64,000 bases of DNA from Saccharopolyspora montiporae (lineage in GTDB: Bacteria; Actinomycetota; Actinomycetes; Mycobacteriales; Pseudonocardiaceae). Location of the stretch: assembly GCF_015209505.1 (NCBI RefSeq), contig NZ_JADEYC010000005.1:186001-250000 (forward strand). The letters run 5' to 3'. This document shows, piece by piece, positions 1 through 8,135 of the stretch. Under the pieces are notes generated by a model. It did no database searches, had not been told where the DNA came from, and saw only the letters and a program-made list of their open reading frames with translations. Made by a program: the position numbers and the translations under genes. How positions within the stretch are numbered: the stretch's first letter is position 1; each line of letters opens with the position of its first letter.

Positions 1-9
1 TTCCGAGTA

Positions 10-51
10 CCCGCACGAGCCGGTGGTCCGCCACGGCTCGTGCGGGTTCTT
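10..51 (+). terminator. Intrinsic terminator of the gene upstream of the window
   Basis: A perfect 13-bp stem (10-22 with 34-46) with an 11-nt loop is followed by TTCTTTCT. It lies before pgk and probably ends an upstream gene outside the window (gap is the usual neighbour). No part of that gene is visible. Confidence 0.75.
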
Positions 52-72
52 TCTCCCCTGCGAGGAGCAGAC

Positions 73-1275
73 GTGAAGAATCTCGACGATCTGCTGTCCG
101 CGGGCGTCCGCGGTCGCCGCGTGCTGGTGCGCGCCGACCTGAACGTTCCGCTGGACGGCGACCGGATCACCGACGACGGTCGGGTGCGGGCCTCGTTGCC
201 GACCATCTCCCAGCTCGCCGAGGCAGGCGCGCAGGTGGTCGTGACCGCGCACCTGGGCCGTCCGAAGGGGGCGCCGGAGCCGAAGTACTCGTTGGCGCCG
301 GTCGCCCGCAGGCTGGGTGAACTGCTGGGCACCGAGGTCGCCCTGGCCGGTGATCTCGTCGGCGGCTCGGCGAAGGCCGCGGTCGACGGACTGGCCGATG
401 GCGGTGTGGCCGTGCTGGAGAACGTCCGGTTCGACCCGCGCGAGACCAGCAAGGACGACGCCGAGCGGGAAGCGCTCGCCGGTGAGCTGGCCGCCCTGGT
501 CGGCGACGGCGCGGCGTTCGTCTCCGACGGCTTCGGCGTGGTGCACCGCAAGCAGGCGTCGGTCTACGACATCGCCGAGCTGCTGCCCAGCTACGCAGGC
601 GGTCTGGTGCTGTCCGAGGTCGAGGTGCTGCGCACGCTGACCGGTGACCCGCAGCGCCCGTACGCCGTGGTGCTGGGCGGTTCCAAGGTCTCGGACAAGC
701 TGGCCGTGATCCAGGCGCTGCTGCCCAAGGTGGACAAGCTGCTCATCGGCGGCGGCATGGCCTACACGTTCCTGGCCGCCCAGGGCTACGGCATCGGGTC
801 CTCGCTGGTGCAGGAGGACCAGATCGAGTCGACCCGGGCGCTGCTGGCCGAGCACGGCGACAAGCTGGTGCTGCCGGTGGACGTCGTGGTCGCCGACCGG
901 TTCGCCGCGGACGCCGACCACCGGGTGGTGTCCGCCGAGGCCATCCCGGACGGCTGGATGGGCCTGGACATCGGTCCGCGCAGCGTCGGGGAGTTCGCCG
1001 CGATCCTCGGCGGCGCGCAGACGGTGTTCTGGAACGGTCCGGCCGGCGTGTTCGAATTCGAGGCGTTCGCCGCCGGCACCCGCGGTGTCGCGCAGGCCAT
1101 CGTCGACTCGGACGCGTTCAGCGTCGTCGGCGGCGGGGACTCCGCAGCCGCGGTGCGGTCGCTCGGGCTGCCCGAGGACGGGTTCTCGCACATCTCGACC
1201 GGCGGCGGGGCGTCGCTGGAGTACCTGGAAGGCAAGGACCTGCCCGGGGTAGCCGTGCTGGAAGGTGGGAACTGA
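73..1275 (+). CDS. pgk: Phosphoglycerate kinase
   Basis: Cytosolic glycolytic enzyme that transfers phosphate between 1,3-bisphosphoglycerate and ADP. The 400-residue product has the usual length and hallmarks: an N-terminal [12 protein letters not shown] substrate segment, [16 protein letters not shown] in the middle, and a C-terminal GGGDSAAA nucleotide loop. I chose the GTG at 73 because GAGGAG lies just ahead of it and translation then begins at the conserved N-terminus; an ATG at 40 would add 11 residues encoded inside the upstream terminator. tpiA starts 2 bp after the stop, so the two genes form an operon. Confidence 0.97.
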   Translation: MKNLDDLLSAGVRGRRVLVRADLNVPLDGDRITDDGRVRASLPTISQLAEAGAQVVVTAHLGRPKGAPEPKYSLAPVARRLGELLGTEVALAGDLVGGSAKAAVDGLADGGVAVLENVRFDPRETSKDDAEREALAGELAALVGDGAAFVSDGFGVVHRKQASVYDIAELLPSYAGGLVLSEVEVLRTLTGDPQRPYAVVLGGSKVSDKLAVIQALLPKVDKLLIGGGMAYTFLAAQGYGIGSSLVQEDQIESTRALLAEHGDKLVLPVDVVVADRFAADADHRVVSAEAIPDGWMGLDIGPRSVGEFAAILGGAQTVFWNGPAGVFEFEAFAAGTRGVAQAIVDSDAFSVVGGGDSAAAVRSLGLPEDGFSHISTGGGASLEYLEGKDLPGVAVLEGGN

Positions 1276-1277
1276 CG

Positions 1278-2063
1278 ATGGCCAGGCAGCCGCTGATCGC
1301 GGGCAACTGGAAGATGAACCTGAACCACCTGGAGGCGATCGCCCTGGTGCAGAAGGTCGCCTTCGCGCTGCCCGCCAAGTACTTCAGCAAGGTCGAGGTG
1401 GCGGTCTTGCCGCCGTTCACCGACATCCGCAGCGTGCAGACCCTCATCGACGGGGACAAGCTGCTGCTCAAGCACGGTGCGCAGGACATCTCCGAGCACG
1501 AGTCGGGTGCCTACACCGGTGAGGTGTCCGGTCCGATGCTGGCCAAGCTCGGCTGCGACTACGTCGTGGTAGGCCACTCCGAGCGCCGCGAGCACCACGC
1601 CGAGACCGACGAGGTCGTGAACAAGAAGGTCCGCGCGACGCTCAAGCACGAGATGACGCCGATCCTGTGCGTGGGCGAGGCGCTGGACGTGCGCGAGTCC
1701 GGCGAGCACGTCGAGCACTGCACGGCCCAGGTCATCAACGCGCTCAAGGGCCTCAAGGCCGAGCAGGTGCGCGGGGTGGTCATCGCCTACGAACCGGTGT
1801 GGGCGATCGGCACCGGCAAGGTCGCCACCGCCCAGGATGCGCAGGAAGTGTGCGCGGCGGTGCGCCGGGCACTGAGCGAGAAGTACGGCCAGGAGATCGC
1901 CGAGGAGGTGCGCGTGCTCTACGGCGGTTCGGTCAAGTCGAGCAACATCGGTGAGCTCCTCGGCGAGGAGGACGTGGACGGCGCCCTGGTGGGTGGCGCG
2001 AGCCTCAACGGTGACGAGTTCGCCAAGATGAGCGCCATGGCCGCGGGCGGTCCGCTGCCCTGA
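1278..2063 (+). CDS. tpiA: Triosephosphate isomerase
   Basis: Interconverts glyceraldehyde-3-phosphate and dihydroxyacetone phosphate in the cytosol. The 261-residue TIM barrel shows the N-terminal GNWKMN with the catalytic Lys, VGHSERR with the catalytic His, the [12 protein letters not shown] loop with the catalytic Glu, and YGGSVK near the end. It starts 2 bp after pgk and ends before a hairpin, so pgk-tpiA is a two-gene glycolytic operon. A ppc gene often lies between tpiA and secG in related genomes and is absent here. Confidence 0.97.
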   Translation: MARQPLIAGNWKMNLNHLEAIALVQKVAFALPAKYFSKVEVAVLPPFTDIRSVQTLIDGDKLLLKHGAQDISEHESGAYTGEVSGPMLAKLGCDYVVVGHSERREHHAETDEVVNKKVRATLKHEMTPILCVGEALDVRESGEHVEHCTAQVINALKGLKAEQVRGVVIAYEPVWAIGTGKVATAQDAQEVCAAVRRALSEKYGQEIAEEVRVLYGGSVKSSNIGELLGEEDVDGALVGGASLNGDEFAKMSAMAAGGPLP

Positions 2064-2069
2064 GGTGCA

Positions 2070-2103
2070 CCGGGTCCGGGGCGGCCACCGCTTTCGGACC
2101 CGG
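2070..2103 (+). terminator. Terminator-like hairpin after tpiA
   Basis: A perfect 9-bp GC stem (2070-2078 with 2095-2103) with a 16-nt loop starts 6 nt after the tpiA stop. There is no clear U tract, so it could be a weak terminator or an mRNA-end stabiliser. Confidence 0.5.
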
Positions 2104-2262
2104 ACCGCGCCGGTCACCCGCCGTGGCGATCCGCGACCCCGGCGGGCCGCGGTGCGCCGGGGTTGTGAGACGGTCCTTGGCGGCGAACGGGTGGTCGGTG
2201 ATCCACAGGCCGTCGGGGTGCCGGTACGCTGAGTTGCGACCCGCTGTGCGAACGAGGACGTG

Positions 2263-2496
2263 ATGACTCTTTTCCTGCAGATCATGCTGATCGCGACGAG
2301 TATGCTGCTGGTCCTGCTGGTGCTGCTGCACAAGGCGAAGGGCGGCGGCCTGTCCTCACTGTTCGGCGGCGGGATGCAGTCCAACCTGGCCGGTTCCAGC
2401 GTCGCGGAGAAGAACCTCGACCGGATGACCTTGTTCGTCATCGCGCTCTGGGTCATCTCCATCGTCGGGGTCGGTTTGCTGATCAAACTCGGTTGA
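2263..2496 (+). CDS. secG: Preprotein translocase subunit SecG
   Basis: Small integral membrane subunit of the SecYEG channel. The 77-residue product has two transmembrane helices (about residues 2-20 and 52-73) joined by a glycine-rich cytoplasmic loop containing KGGGLSSLFGGG, the SecG signature. The ATG at 2263 is preferred over the GTG at 2260 because GAGGA at 2254-2258 is correctly spaced only for the ATG. A TACGCT hexamer at 2225-2230 could be its -10 element, since it follows the tpiA hairpin. The position after tpiA is typical of actinobacteria. Confidence 0.93.
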   Translation: MTLFLQIMLIATSMLLVLLVLLHKAKGGGLSSLFGGGMQSNLAGSSVAEKNLDRMTLFVIALWVISIVGVGLLIKLG

Positions 2497-2550
2497 CCGG
2501 GCGGTGCAGCACCGACCGATCGACCCCGGGCGCGTGGTGGGTGAGGACGG

Positions 2551-2895
2551 ATGACCGGCGGTGACGCGATCCGCGGGACGCGCGTGGGCTCCGGCCCCGT
2601 GGTCGGCGAGGCCGAGCGCGGGGAGTCCGCGCCGTGCAAGCGGATCGACTACTGGTGCACGAACGGGCACCGCGTGCGGCCGTCGTTCGCCGCGGACGCC
2701 GAGGTCCCCGCGGAGTGGGAGTGCCCGCGCTGCGGGCTGCCCGCAGGTCAGGATCCGGACGATCCGCCGGCCGCGCGCCGCAACGAGCCGTTCAAGAGCC
2801 ACCTGGCCTACGTCCAGGAGCGGCGCAGCGAGGCCGACAGCACGGCCATCCTCGACGAGGCGCTCGGCAGGCTCCGGGAGCGCCGGGGCCGCTGA
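2551..2895 (+). CDS. rbpA: RNA polymerase-binding protein RbpA
   Basis: Actinobacterial transcription factor that binds the principal sigma factor and stabilises the open complex. The 114-residue product shows an RGTRVG N-terminal tail, a zinc-ribbon-like core (WCTNGH and CPRC supply Cys/His ligands), a basic linker and a C-terminal helical sigma-interaction domain containing LAYVQERRS and ending in an Arg-rich tail. Family RbpA proteins are about 110-125 residues. A GAGGA ribosome binding site precedes the ATG. It follows secG by 54 bp and may have its own promoter. Confidence 0.88.
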   Translation: MTGGDAIRGTRVGSGPVVGEAERGESAPCKRIDYWCTNGHRVRPSFAADAEVPAEWECPRCGLPAGQDPDDPPAARRNEPFKSHLAYVQERRSEADSTAILDEALGRLRERRGR

Positions 2896-3033
2896 GTCGC
2901 CCGCGGATCCGGTCGGCACCTCCTTCCCGGAAGGCCGCATCCGGCATGTGGCGTTGATCGCGCGGTGGAGTCCGCGCCGCGCCGCACCGGCTAGGCTCGC
3001 GGGTCACCCAACCCCACGGGCGCAGGAGGATCG

Positions 3034-3507
3034 ATGGACCTGTCCACTGCCGATCTCGCGGACCGGGAAGGTTCGCAGACCCGCAGTTGCGACGTGCAGT
3101 TCCGCGACATCGGCGGACGCCGGTCGTTCGGCGGCCGGATCCGCACGGTCGTGTGCGAGCAGGACAACGCGCTGCTCAAGGAAGTCCTGTCCGGGCCGGG
3201 CGGCGGCCAGGTGCTGGTGATCGACGGCGGCGGTTCGCTGCACACCGCGCTGGTCGGCGACGTCATCGCGGAGCTCGGCCGTTCCAACGGCTGGAGCGGG
3301 ATCGTCGTCAACGGCGCGGTGCGCGATTCCGCCGTGCTGTCCGAGATGGACTTCGGGGTCAAGGCGTTGGGCACGAATCCCCGCAAGAGCACGAAAACCG
3401 GTGCGGGCACGACCGACGAGGTGGTCGAGTTGGGCGGTATCCGGTTCGTGCCGGGCGAGTACCTGCTCGCCGATTCCGACGGGGTCGTGGTCGTCGACGA
3501 ACCCTGA
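3034..3507 (+). CDS. rraA: RraA-family protein (RNase E inhibitor-like / HMG aldolase-like)
   Basis: The 157-residue product matches the RraA fold: the N-terminal DLADREG, the central [12 protein letters not shown] and the NGAVRD loop that binds substrate and divalent metal in the aldolase members. In E. coli RraA binds RNase E, while related proteins are 4-hydroxy-4-methyl-2-oxoglutarate/oxaloacetate lyases; sequence alone does not decide between these roles. The Arg and Asp of NGAVRD, needed in the lyases, are present. The ATG has an AGGAGGA site at 3024-3030, and TAGGCT at 2992-2997 could be its -10 element. Confidence 0.85.
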   Translation: MDLSTADLADREGSQTRSCDVQFRDIGGRRSFGGRIRTVVCEQDNALLKEVLSGPGGGQVLVIDGGGSLHTALVGDVIAELGRSNGWSGIVVNGAVRDSAVLSEMDFGVKALGTNPRKSTKTGAGTTDEVVELGGIRFVPGEYLLADSDGVVVVDEP

Positions 3508-3541
3508 CGCCGGGACGCGCCGTGCGGGCGCCCGTCGGTGC

Positions 3542-4750
3542 TCAGCGGTAGTGCTCGGCGACGAGCCGCTCGAACGCCTCTCGCGCATTGGTGGTCAGCG
3601 AGGTCGCGCTGAAGAACACGTCACCGCTCACCGGCGGGTGGTCCCGGTTCAGCGTCAGGTGCGCGGACAGTTCACCCGGGTCGGTCCAGCCGGGATCGCC
3701 GACCCGGTGCGCGGCCTGGCCGATGTAGAGGTCGACGTCGGTGCCCGAGACGGTTCGCGACCACCACGGGACCAGCGCGGCGTAGTCGGCGTCGGCGTGC
3801 CCCAGCGGCCAGTACAGCTGCGGCGCGATGTAGTCGACCCAGCCGCGGCGGACCCACTTGCGTGTGTCGGCGTACTGGTCGGAGTACGACTCCATCCCGG
3901 AGGTGGGCGAACCGGCCGGATCGCTGTCCGCGTTGCGCCAGATGCCGAACGGGGAGACGCCGAACTCCGCTTCCGGTGCGCTGCGGTGCACCCGCGCGTC
4001 CAGGTCGGCGACGAACCGGTCCACGTTGGACCGGCGCCACTGCTCGATCGAATCGAATCCGTCGCCGTAGCGGGCGAAGGTGTCCCGGTCGGGCAGCTCC
4101 GCGCCCTCGACCGGGTACGGGTAGAAGTAGTCGTCCAGGTGCACGCCGTCCACATCGTAGTTCTGCACCGCGTGCGTGATCGCGTCGGTGACGAACTCCC
4201 GGACCTGCGGGACGCCCGGGTCGTAGTAGAGCTCCCCGCCGTAGCGGAAGGTCCATTCCGGGTGTTGCCGGGCCGGGTGCTCGGGGACCAGCTGCGCCGG
4301 GTCGTCGCCGGTGCTGATCCGGAACGGGTTGAACCACGCGTGGAACTGCATCCCGCGCCGGTGGGTCTCCTCGACGAGGAACCGCAGCGGGTCGTAACCG
4401 GGATCGCGACCCTGCTCACCGGTCAGCCACTGCGACCACGGCTCGTGCGGGGACGGCCAGAAGGCGTCGGCGGTCGGCCGGACCTGCACGAACACCGAGT
4501 TCAGCCCGGAATCCGCCGCCTCGTTGAGCAACCGCCGGTAGTGCTCGCGCTGCTCGTGCACCGAATCGTCCGACGGGGCGGGCCAGTCCGTGTTGTGCAC
4601 GCTGGCGATCCACATCCCGCGCATCCGCGCCGTCGGTTCCACCGCCGCCGCACCGCCCGTGCCGATGACCCCCAGCAGTGCGGCCACCGAGGCCAGCGCC
4701 AGGGCCAGCAGGTCGGACCGGATCCGCCGGATGCGCTGCATGCGCGTCAT
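3542..4750 (-). CDS. Secreted GHL10-type glycoside hydrolase (DUF187 family)
   Basis: Predicted exported cell-envelope glycosidase. The 402-residue product begins with a basic N-region and a hydrophobic stretch (about residues 8-35) ending near GGAAAVEP, a likely Sec signal peptide. The mature part starts RGMWIASVHNTDWP and contains FVQVRPTADAFW, FHAWFNPFRIS and DGVHLDDYFYPYP, all characteristic of the glycosyl-hydrolase-like 10 family, whose TIM barrel resembles E. coli YddW. The substrate is unknown; members are proposed to act on peptidoglycan-like glycans. The ATG at 4750 has AAGGTGG ahead of it; a GTG at 4774 is possible. It is convergent with rraA. Confidence 0.85.
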   Translation of the reverse strand: MTRMQRIRRIRSDLLALALASVAALLGVIGTGGAAAVEPTARMRGMWIASVHNTDWPAPSDDSVHEQREHYRRLLNEAADSGLNSVFVQVRPTADAFWPSPHEPWSQWLTGEQGRDPGYDPLRFLVEETHRRGMQFHAWFNPFRISTGDDPAQLVPEHPARQHPEWTFRYGGELYYDPGVPQVREFVTDAITHAVQNYDVDGVHLDDYFYPYPVEGAELPDRDTFARYGDGFDSIEQWRRSNVDRFVADLDARVHRSAPEAEFGVSPFGIWRNADSDPAGSPTSGMESYSDQYADTRKWVRRGWVDYIAPQLYWPLGHADADYAALVPWWSRTVSGTDVDLYIGQAAHRVGDPGWTDPGELSAHLTLNRDHPPVSGDVFFSATSLTTNAREAFERLVAEHYR

Positions 4751-4847
4751 TACGCCCACCTTCGACGTGATCACCAGGTGTGCGCTACAGGGTACGACCG
4801 CGGTGACCCCTCGCGTCGAGGCCGCCGACCACGTCGAGATCCGGATG

Positions 4848-4877
4848 AAACGTCCCCGCGTCCGCGACGCGGGGACG
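4848..4877 (-). terminator. Terminator of the pgi-zwf-opcA-pgl operon
   Basis: Read on the minus strand, a perfect 10-bp stem (4868-4877 with 4851-4860) with a 7-nt loop is followed by TTTC. It starts 9 nt after the pgl stop. Confidence 0.75.
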
Positions 4878-4885
4878 TTCCGCGC

Positions 4886-5662
4886 TCAGGGCCGTCCGGG
4901 GACCTCCGCGGCTGCGGACGCGTCCAGCAGCCAGCAGGTACGGGAGCGGCCCAGGGCCCCCGCCGCCGGGATCGCGACCGGATCGGCGCCGGAGAGCGCA
5001 GCGGCGACCGGACCGGCCTTGCCGCTCCCGGTGGTCATCAGCCACACCTGCGCGGCCGCCCGGATGGCGGGCAGCGTGAGCGAGATGCGCGTGGGCGGCG
5101 GCTTCGGGCAGTCGTGCACCCCGACCACCGCGCGCTCCTGCTCGCGGACGTAGGGCGTGTCCGGGAACAGCGAGGCGGTGTGCCCCTCCTCACCGACGCC
5201 GAGCAGCAGCACGTCGAACTCCGGCACGGCCGCACCGCTGCCGCTGCCCGCAGCAGCCGCCAGCACTTCCGCGTAGTGCGCCGCCGCGGTGTCGGCGTCC
5301 GCGCCGAACCTGCCGTCCGCGGCCGCCATCGGATGCACCCGCTCCGGGTCGACCGGCACGTGGTCGAGCAGCGCCGCCCGCGCCTGCGTCTCGTTGCGCT
5401 CCGGGTCACCGCGCGGCAGGAAGCGCTCGTCGCCCCAGAAGACGTCCACCGCGGCCCAGTCGACCGCGTCCCGCGCGGGCGAGGCCCGCACCTGCTCCAG
5501 CACGGCGGTCCCGGTCCTGCCGCCGGTGAGCACCACCGAGGCCGAACCACGCGCGGCCTGGGCGTCGACGAGCGCGGTGATCAGCCGCGCGGCGGCAGCG
5601 GCGGCGAGCACATCGCCGTCGGCGTGCACGAACACGCGGGGAGCCGCGTGCGCCTCGCTCAT
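4886..5662 (-). CDS. pgl: 6-phosphogluconolactonase
   Basis: Hydrolyses 6-phosphoglucono-delta-lactone, the second step of the oxidative pentose phosphate pathway. The 258-residue product belongs to the DevB/NagB-fold family: VLTGGRTG near residue 46, VFWGDERFLP, and LLGVGEEGHTASLFPD, whose His and Glu/Asp residues line the active site. The ATG overlaps the opcA stop by 4 bp (ATGA), making it the last gene of the coupled operon; a terminator follows. Confidence 0.95.
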   Translation of the reverse strand: MSEAHAAPRVFVHADGDVLAAAAAARLITALVDAQAARGSASVVLTGGRTGTAVLEQVRASPARDAVDWAAVDVFWGDERFLPRGDPERNETQARAALLDHVPVDPERVHPMAAADGRFGADADTAAAHYAEVLAAAAGSGSGAAVPEFDVLLLGVGEEGHTASLFPDTPYVREQERAVVGVHDCPKPPPTRISLTLPAIRAAAQVWLMTTGSGKAGPVAAALSGADPVAIPAAGALGRSRTCWLLDASAAAEVPGRP

Positions 5663-6600
5663 CGGGACACCTCCGGTTCGGCGGCGTCGTCGGCGATCTT
5701 GTCCAGCCCGTGCAGCGTCGCTTCGTAGATCTCGTCCGGATCCAGTCGTCGCAGCTCCTCGGTGAGGCAGTCCCGCACTTCCCTGCGCTGCAGCGCCACC
5801 CGGCGCTCCGGCTGCCCGGGCTGGGTGAGCAGGCCGACCTTGCCGTCCGGGCGGTGCAGCTCCACGGCGCCGGACGGGCGCTCCAGCACCGCGGACAAGA
5901 TCCCCTGCCCCGCGGAGTGCTCCCGGCGCACCGGGACGTCCAGGTTGGTGGCCAGCCAGGACGCCAGCAGGTGCGTGGACGGCGAATCCGAGGCACCGGT
6001 GACGGTCGCCGAGGTGACTTCCTCGTACGGCGGCAGGTCCAGCGCGGAGGCGAGCACGGCGCGCCAGGACGTCAGCCGTGTCCAGGCCAGGTCGGTGTCC
6101 CCTTCCACGTAGGAGCCGACCCGCTTGCGCAGCGCGCGGATCGGCTCGACCTCGGCGGCCGAGTCGGTGATCCGGCGGTGCGCCAGTGCGCCGATCGGGT
6201 CCTCAGCGGGCACGTCCGGGGCGTCGGTCGGCCACCACACCACCACCGGTGCGTCCGGCAGCAGCAGCGGGACCACCGAGCCGGCGCCCTCGCCGGCCAG
6301 CGGTCCGTACAGCCGCAGCACGATCACCTCGGAGGCGCCCGCGTCCCCGCCCACGCGGATCTGCGCATCCAGCCGCGGCGCCGCTTGACGCGCGCCGCTG
6401 GCCACCATGATCACCCGGCACGGGTGCTCGCGGCTGGCCTCGTTGGCGGCCTGGATCGCGGTCTCCACCTCGGTGCCGTCCCCGGTGACGATCACCAGGG
6501 TCAGCACCCGGCCCAGCGCCACCGCGCCACCGGACTCGCGCAGCTCGACGAGCTGCTTGTTGACCTGCGAGGTCGTGGTCGACGGAAGATCGACGATCAA
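5659..6600 (-). CDS. opcA: Glucose-6-phosphate dehydrogenase assembly protein OpcA
   Basis: OpcA is required for activity and redox control of glucose-6-phosphate dehydrogenase in actinobacteria and cyanobacteria. The 313-residue product has the family N-terminus (VDLPSTTTSQVN), the central VVVWWPTDAP segment and a C-terminal domain ending around the EEL...DEIYEATL helix. Translation begins at a TTG (6600) that overlaps the zwf stop as TTGA, with GGAGG five bases ahead. The strict order zwf-opcA-pgl supports the call. Confidence 0.95.
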   Translation of the reverse strand: MIVDLPSTTTSQVNKQLVELRESGGAVALGRVLTLVIVTGDGTEVETAIQAANEASREHPCRVIMVASGARQAAPRLDAQIRVGGDAGASEVIVLRLYGPLAGEGAGSVVPLLLPDAPVVVWWPTDAPDVPAEDPIGALAHRRITDSAAEVEPIRALRKRVGSYVEGDTDLAWTRLTSWRAVLASALDLPPYEEVTSATVTGASDSPSTHLLASWLATNLDVPVRREHSAGQGILSAVLERPSGAVELHRPDGKVGLLTQPGQPERRVALQRREVRDCLTEELRRLDPDEIYEATLHGLDKIADDAAEPEVSR

Positions 6601-8135
6601 GGTCGCCTCCAGCTGCGTCCGGTGCGGGCCATCATCGCGTCCGCCGAGGGCGGGCCCCAGGTCCCGGCCTTGTACGGTTCCGGCCGACCGCCCGCGGCCC
6701 AGTGGTCCAGCACCGGGTCCAGGATCTCCCAGGAGCGCTCGACCTCGTCGTTGACCGGGAACAGCGACGGCTCGCCGAGCAGCACGTCCAGGATCAGCCG
6801 CTCGTAGGCCTCCGGGGAGGACTCGGTGAACGCGTGCCCGTAGCCGAAGTCCATGGTCACGTCGCGCACCTCCATCGAGGTGCCCGGCACCTTCGCGCCG
6901 AACCGCACGGTCACGCCCTCATCCGGTTGCACGCGGATGACCAAGGCGTTCTGCCCGAGCTCCTCGGTCATCGTGCTGTCGAACGGCAGGTGCGGCGCCC
7001 GTTTGAACATCACCGCGATCTCGGTGACCCGGCGGCCCAGCCGCTTGCCGGTGCGCAGGTAGAACGGCACTCCGGCCCACCGCCTGCTCTCCACTTCCAG
7101 GGTGATCGCGGCGTAGGTCTCGGTGGTCGAGTCGGACGCGAAACCGCCCTCCTCGTGCAGCCCGGGGACGAGCGACCCGCCCTGCCACCCGCCGGTGTAC
7201 TGCCCGCGCGCCGTGGTCTCGTCGAACGGCCCCACCGGCTTGGTCGCGGAGAGCACCTTGAGCTTCTCGGCCCGCAGCGCCTGCGGGGAGAAGGAGACCG
7301 GCTCCTCCATCGCGGTCAGCGCCAGCAGCTGCAGCAGGTGGTTCTGGATGACGTCGCGGGCGGCGCCGATGCCGTCGTAGTAGCCCGCGCGACCACCCAG
7401 CCCGATGTCCTCGGACATGGTGATCTGCACGTGGTCCACGTAGTGCGCGTTCCAGATCGGCTCGAACAGCTGGTTGGCGAAGCGCAGCGCCAGCAGGTTC
7501 TGCACGGTCTCCTTGCCGAGGTAGTGGTCGATGCGGAACACCGAGTCCTCGGGGAAGACCTCGTTGACGATCCGGTTGAGGTGCTGGGCGCTGCTCAGGT
7601 CGTGCCCGAACGGCTTCTCGATGACCACCCGGCGCCAGCTGTCGTCCTTGGGATCGGCCAGCCCGGAGCGGGACAACTGGGTGAGCACGGTCGGGAAGGC
7701 CGAAGGCGGCACGGACAGGTAGAAGGCGTGGTTGCCGCCGGTTCCGCGGTCCTGGTCGAGCTCGCGGACGGTCCGGGCCAGCTGGTCGAACGCCTCGGTG
7801 TCGTCGAACGAGCCGGACACGAACCGGAACCCGTCAGCCAACCGGTCCCACACCGTCTGCGAGAACGGGGTGCGCGCGTTCTCCTTGACCGCCTCGTAGA
7901 CGACCTGGCCGAAGTCCTGGTCGGCCCAGTCGCGCCGGGCGAACCCGGTCAGCGAGAACGCGGGCGGCAGCAGGCCGCGGTTGGCCAGGTCGTAGATGGC
8001 CGGCATCAGCTTCTTGCGTGACAGGTCGCCCGTCACGCCGAAGATCGTCAGACCGCACGGCCCGGCGATCCGCGGCAGCCGCTTGTCCCGCGGATCGCGC
8101 AGCGGATTGGTCCAGTCTTCCTGTGCGGAGCTCAC
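6597..8135 (-). CDS. zwf: Glucose-6-phosphate 1-dehydrogenase
   Basis: Oxidises glucose-6-phosphate to 6-phosphogluconolactone and reduces NADP. The 512-residue product shows the Rossmann motif IFGVTGD (31-37), EKPFG (173-177) and the catalytic RIDHYLGKE (201-209). The reading frame stays open far upstream over pgi, but the real start is the GTG at 8135: GGAGGAGG precedes it and it overlaps the pgi stop by 4 bp (GTGA). It lies between pgi and opcA, so enzyme, substrate supply and assembly factor are co-translated. Confidence 0.97.
   Translation of the reverse strand: MSSAQEDWTNPLRDPRDKRLPRIAGPCGLTIFGVTGDLSRKKLMPAIYDLANRGLLPPAFSLTGFARRDWADQDFGQVVYEAVKENARTPFSQTVWDRLADGFRFVSGSFDDTEAFDQLARTVRELDQDRGTGGNHAFYLSVPPSAFPTVLTQLSRSGLADPKDDSWRRVVIEKPFGHDLSSAQHLNRIVNEVFPEDSVFRIDHYLGKETVQNLLALRFANQLFEPIWNAHYVDHVQITMSEDIGLGGRAGYYDGIGAARDVIQNHLLQLLALTAMEEPVSFSPQALRAEKLKVLSATKPVGPFDETTARGQYTGGWQGGSLVPGLHEEGGFASDSTTETYAAITLEVESRRWAGVPFYLRTGKRLGRRVTEIAVMFKRAPHLPFDSTMTEELGQNALVIRVQPDEGVTVRFGAKVPGTSMEVRDVTMDFGYGHAFTESSPEAYERLILDVLLGEPSLFPVNDEVERSWEILDPVLDHWAAGGRPEPYKAGTWGPPSADAMMARTGRSWRRP

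Noticed and set aside
786..2639. A 617-codon minus-strand ORF opposite pgk-tpiA-secG
   Set aside because: It lies antisense to three well-supported genes, has low-complexity Arg/Pro/Ala/His-rich translation and no domain; typical of GC-rich third-position bias.
3401..5728. A 775-codon plus-strand ORF opposite the glycosidase and pgl genes
   Set aside because: Antisense shadow of two clear genes, with Arg- and Val-rich composition and no motif.
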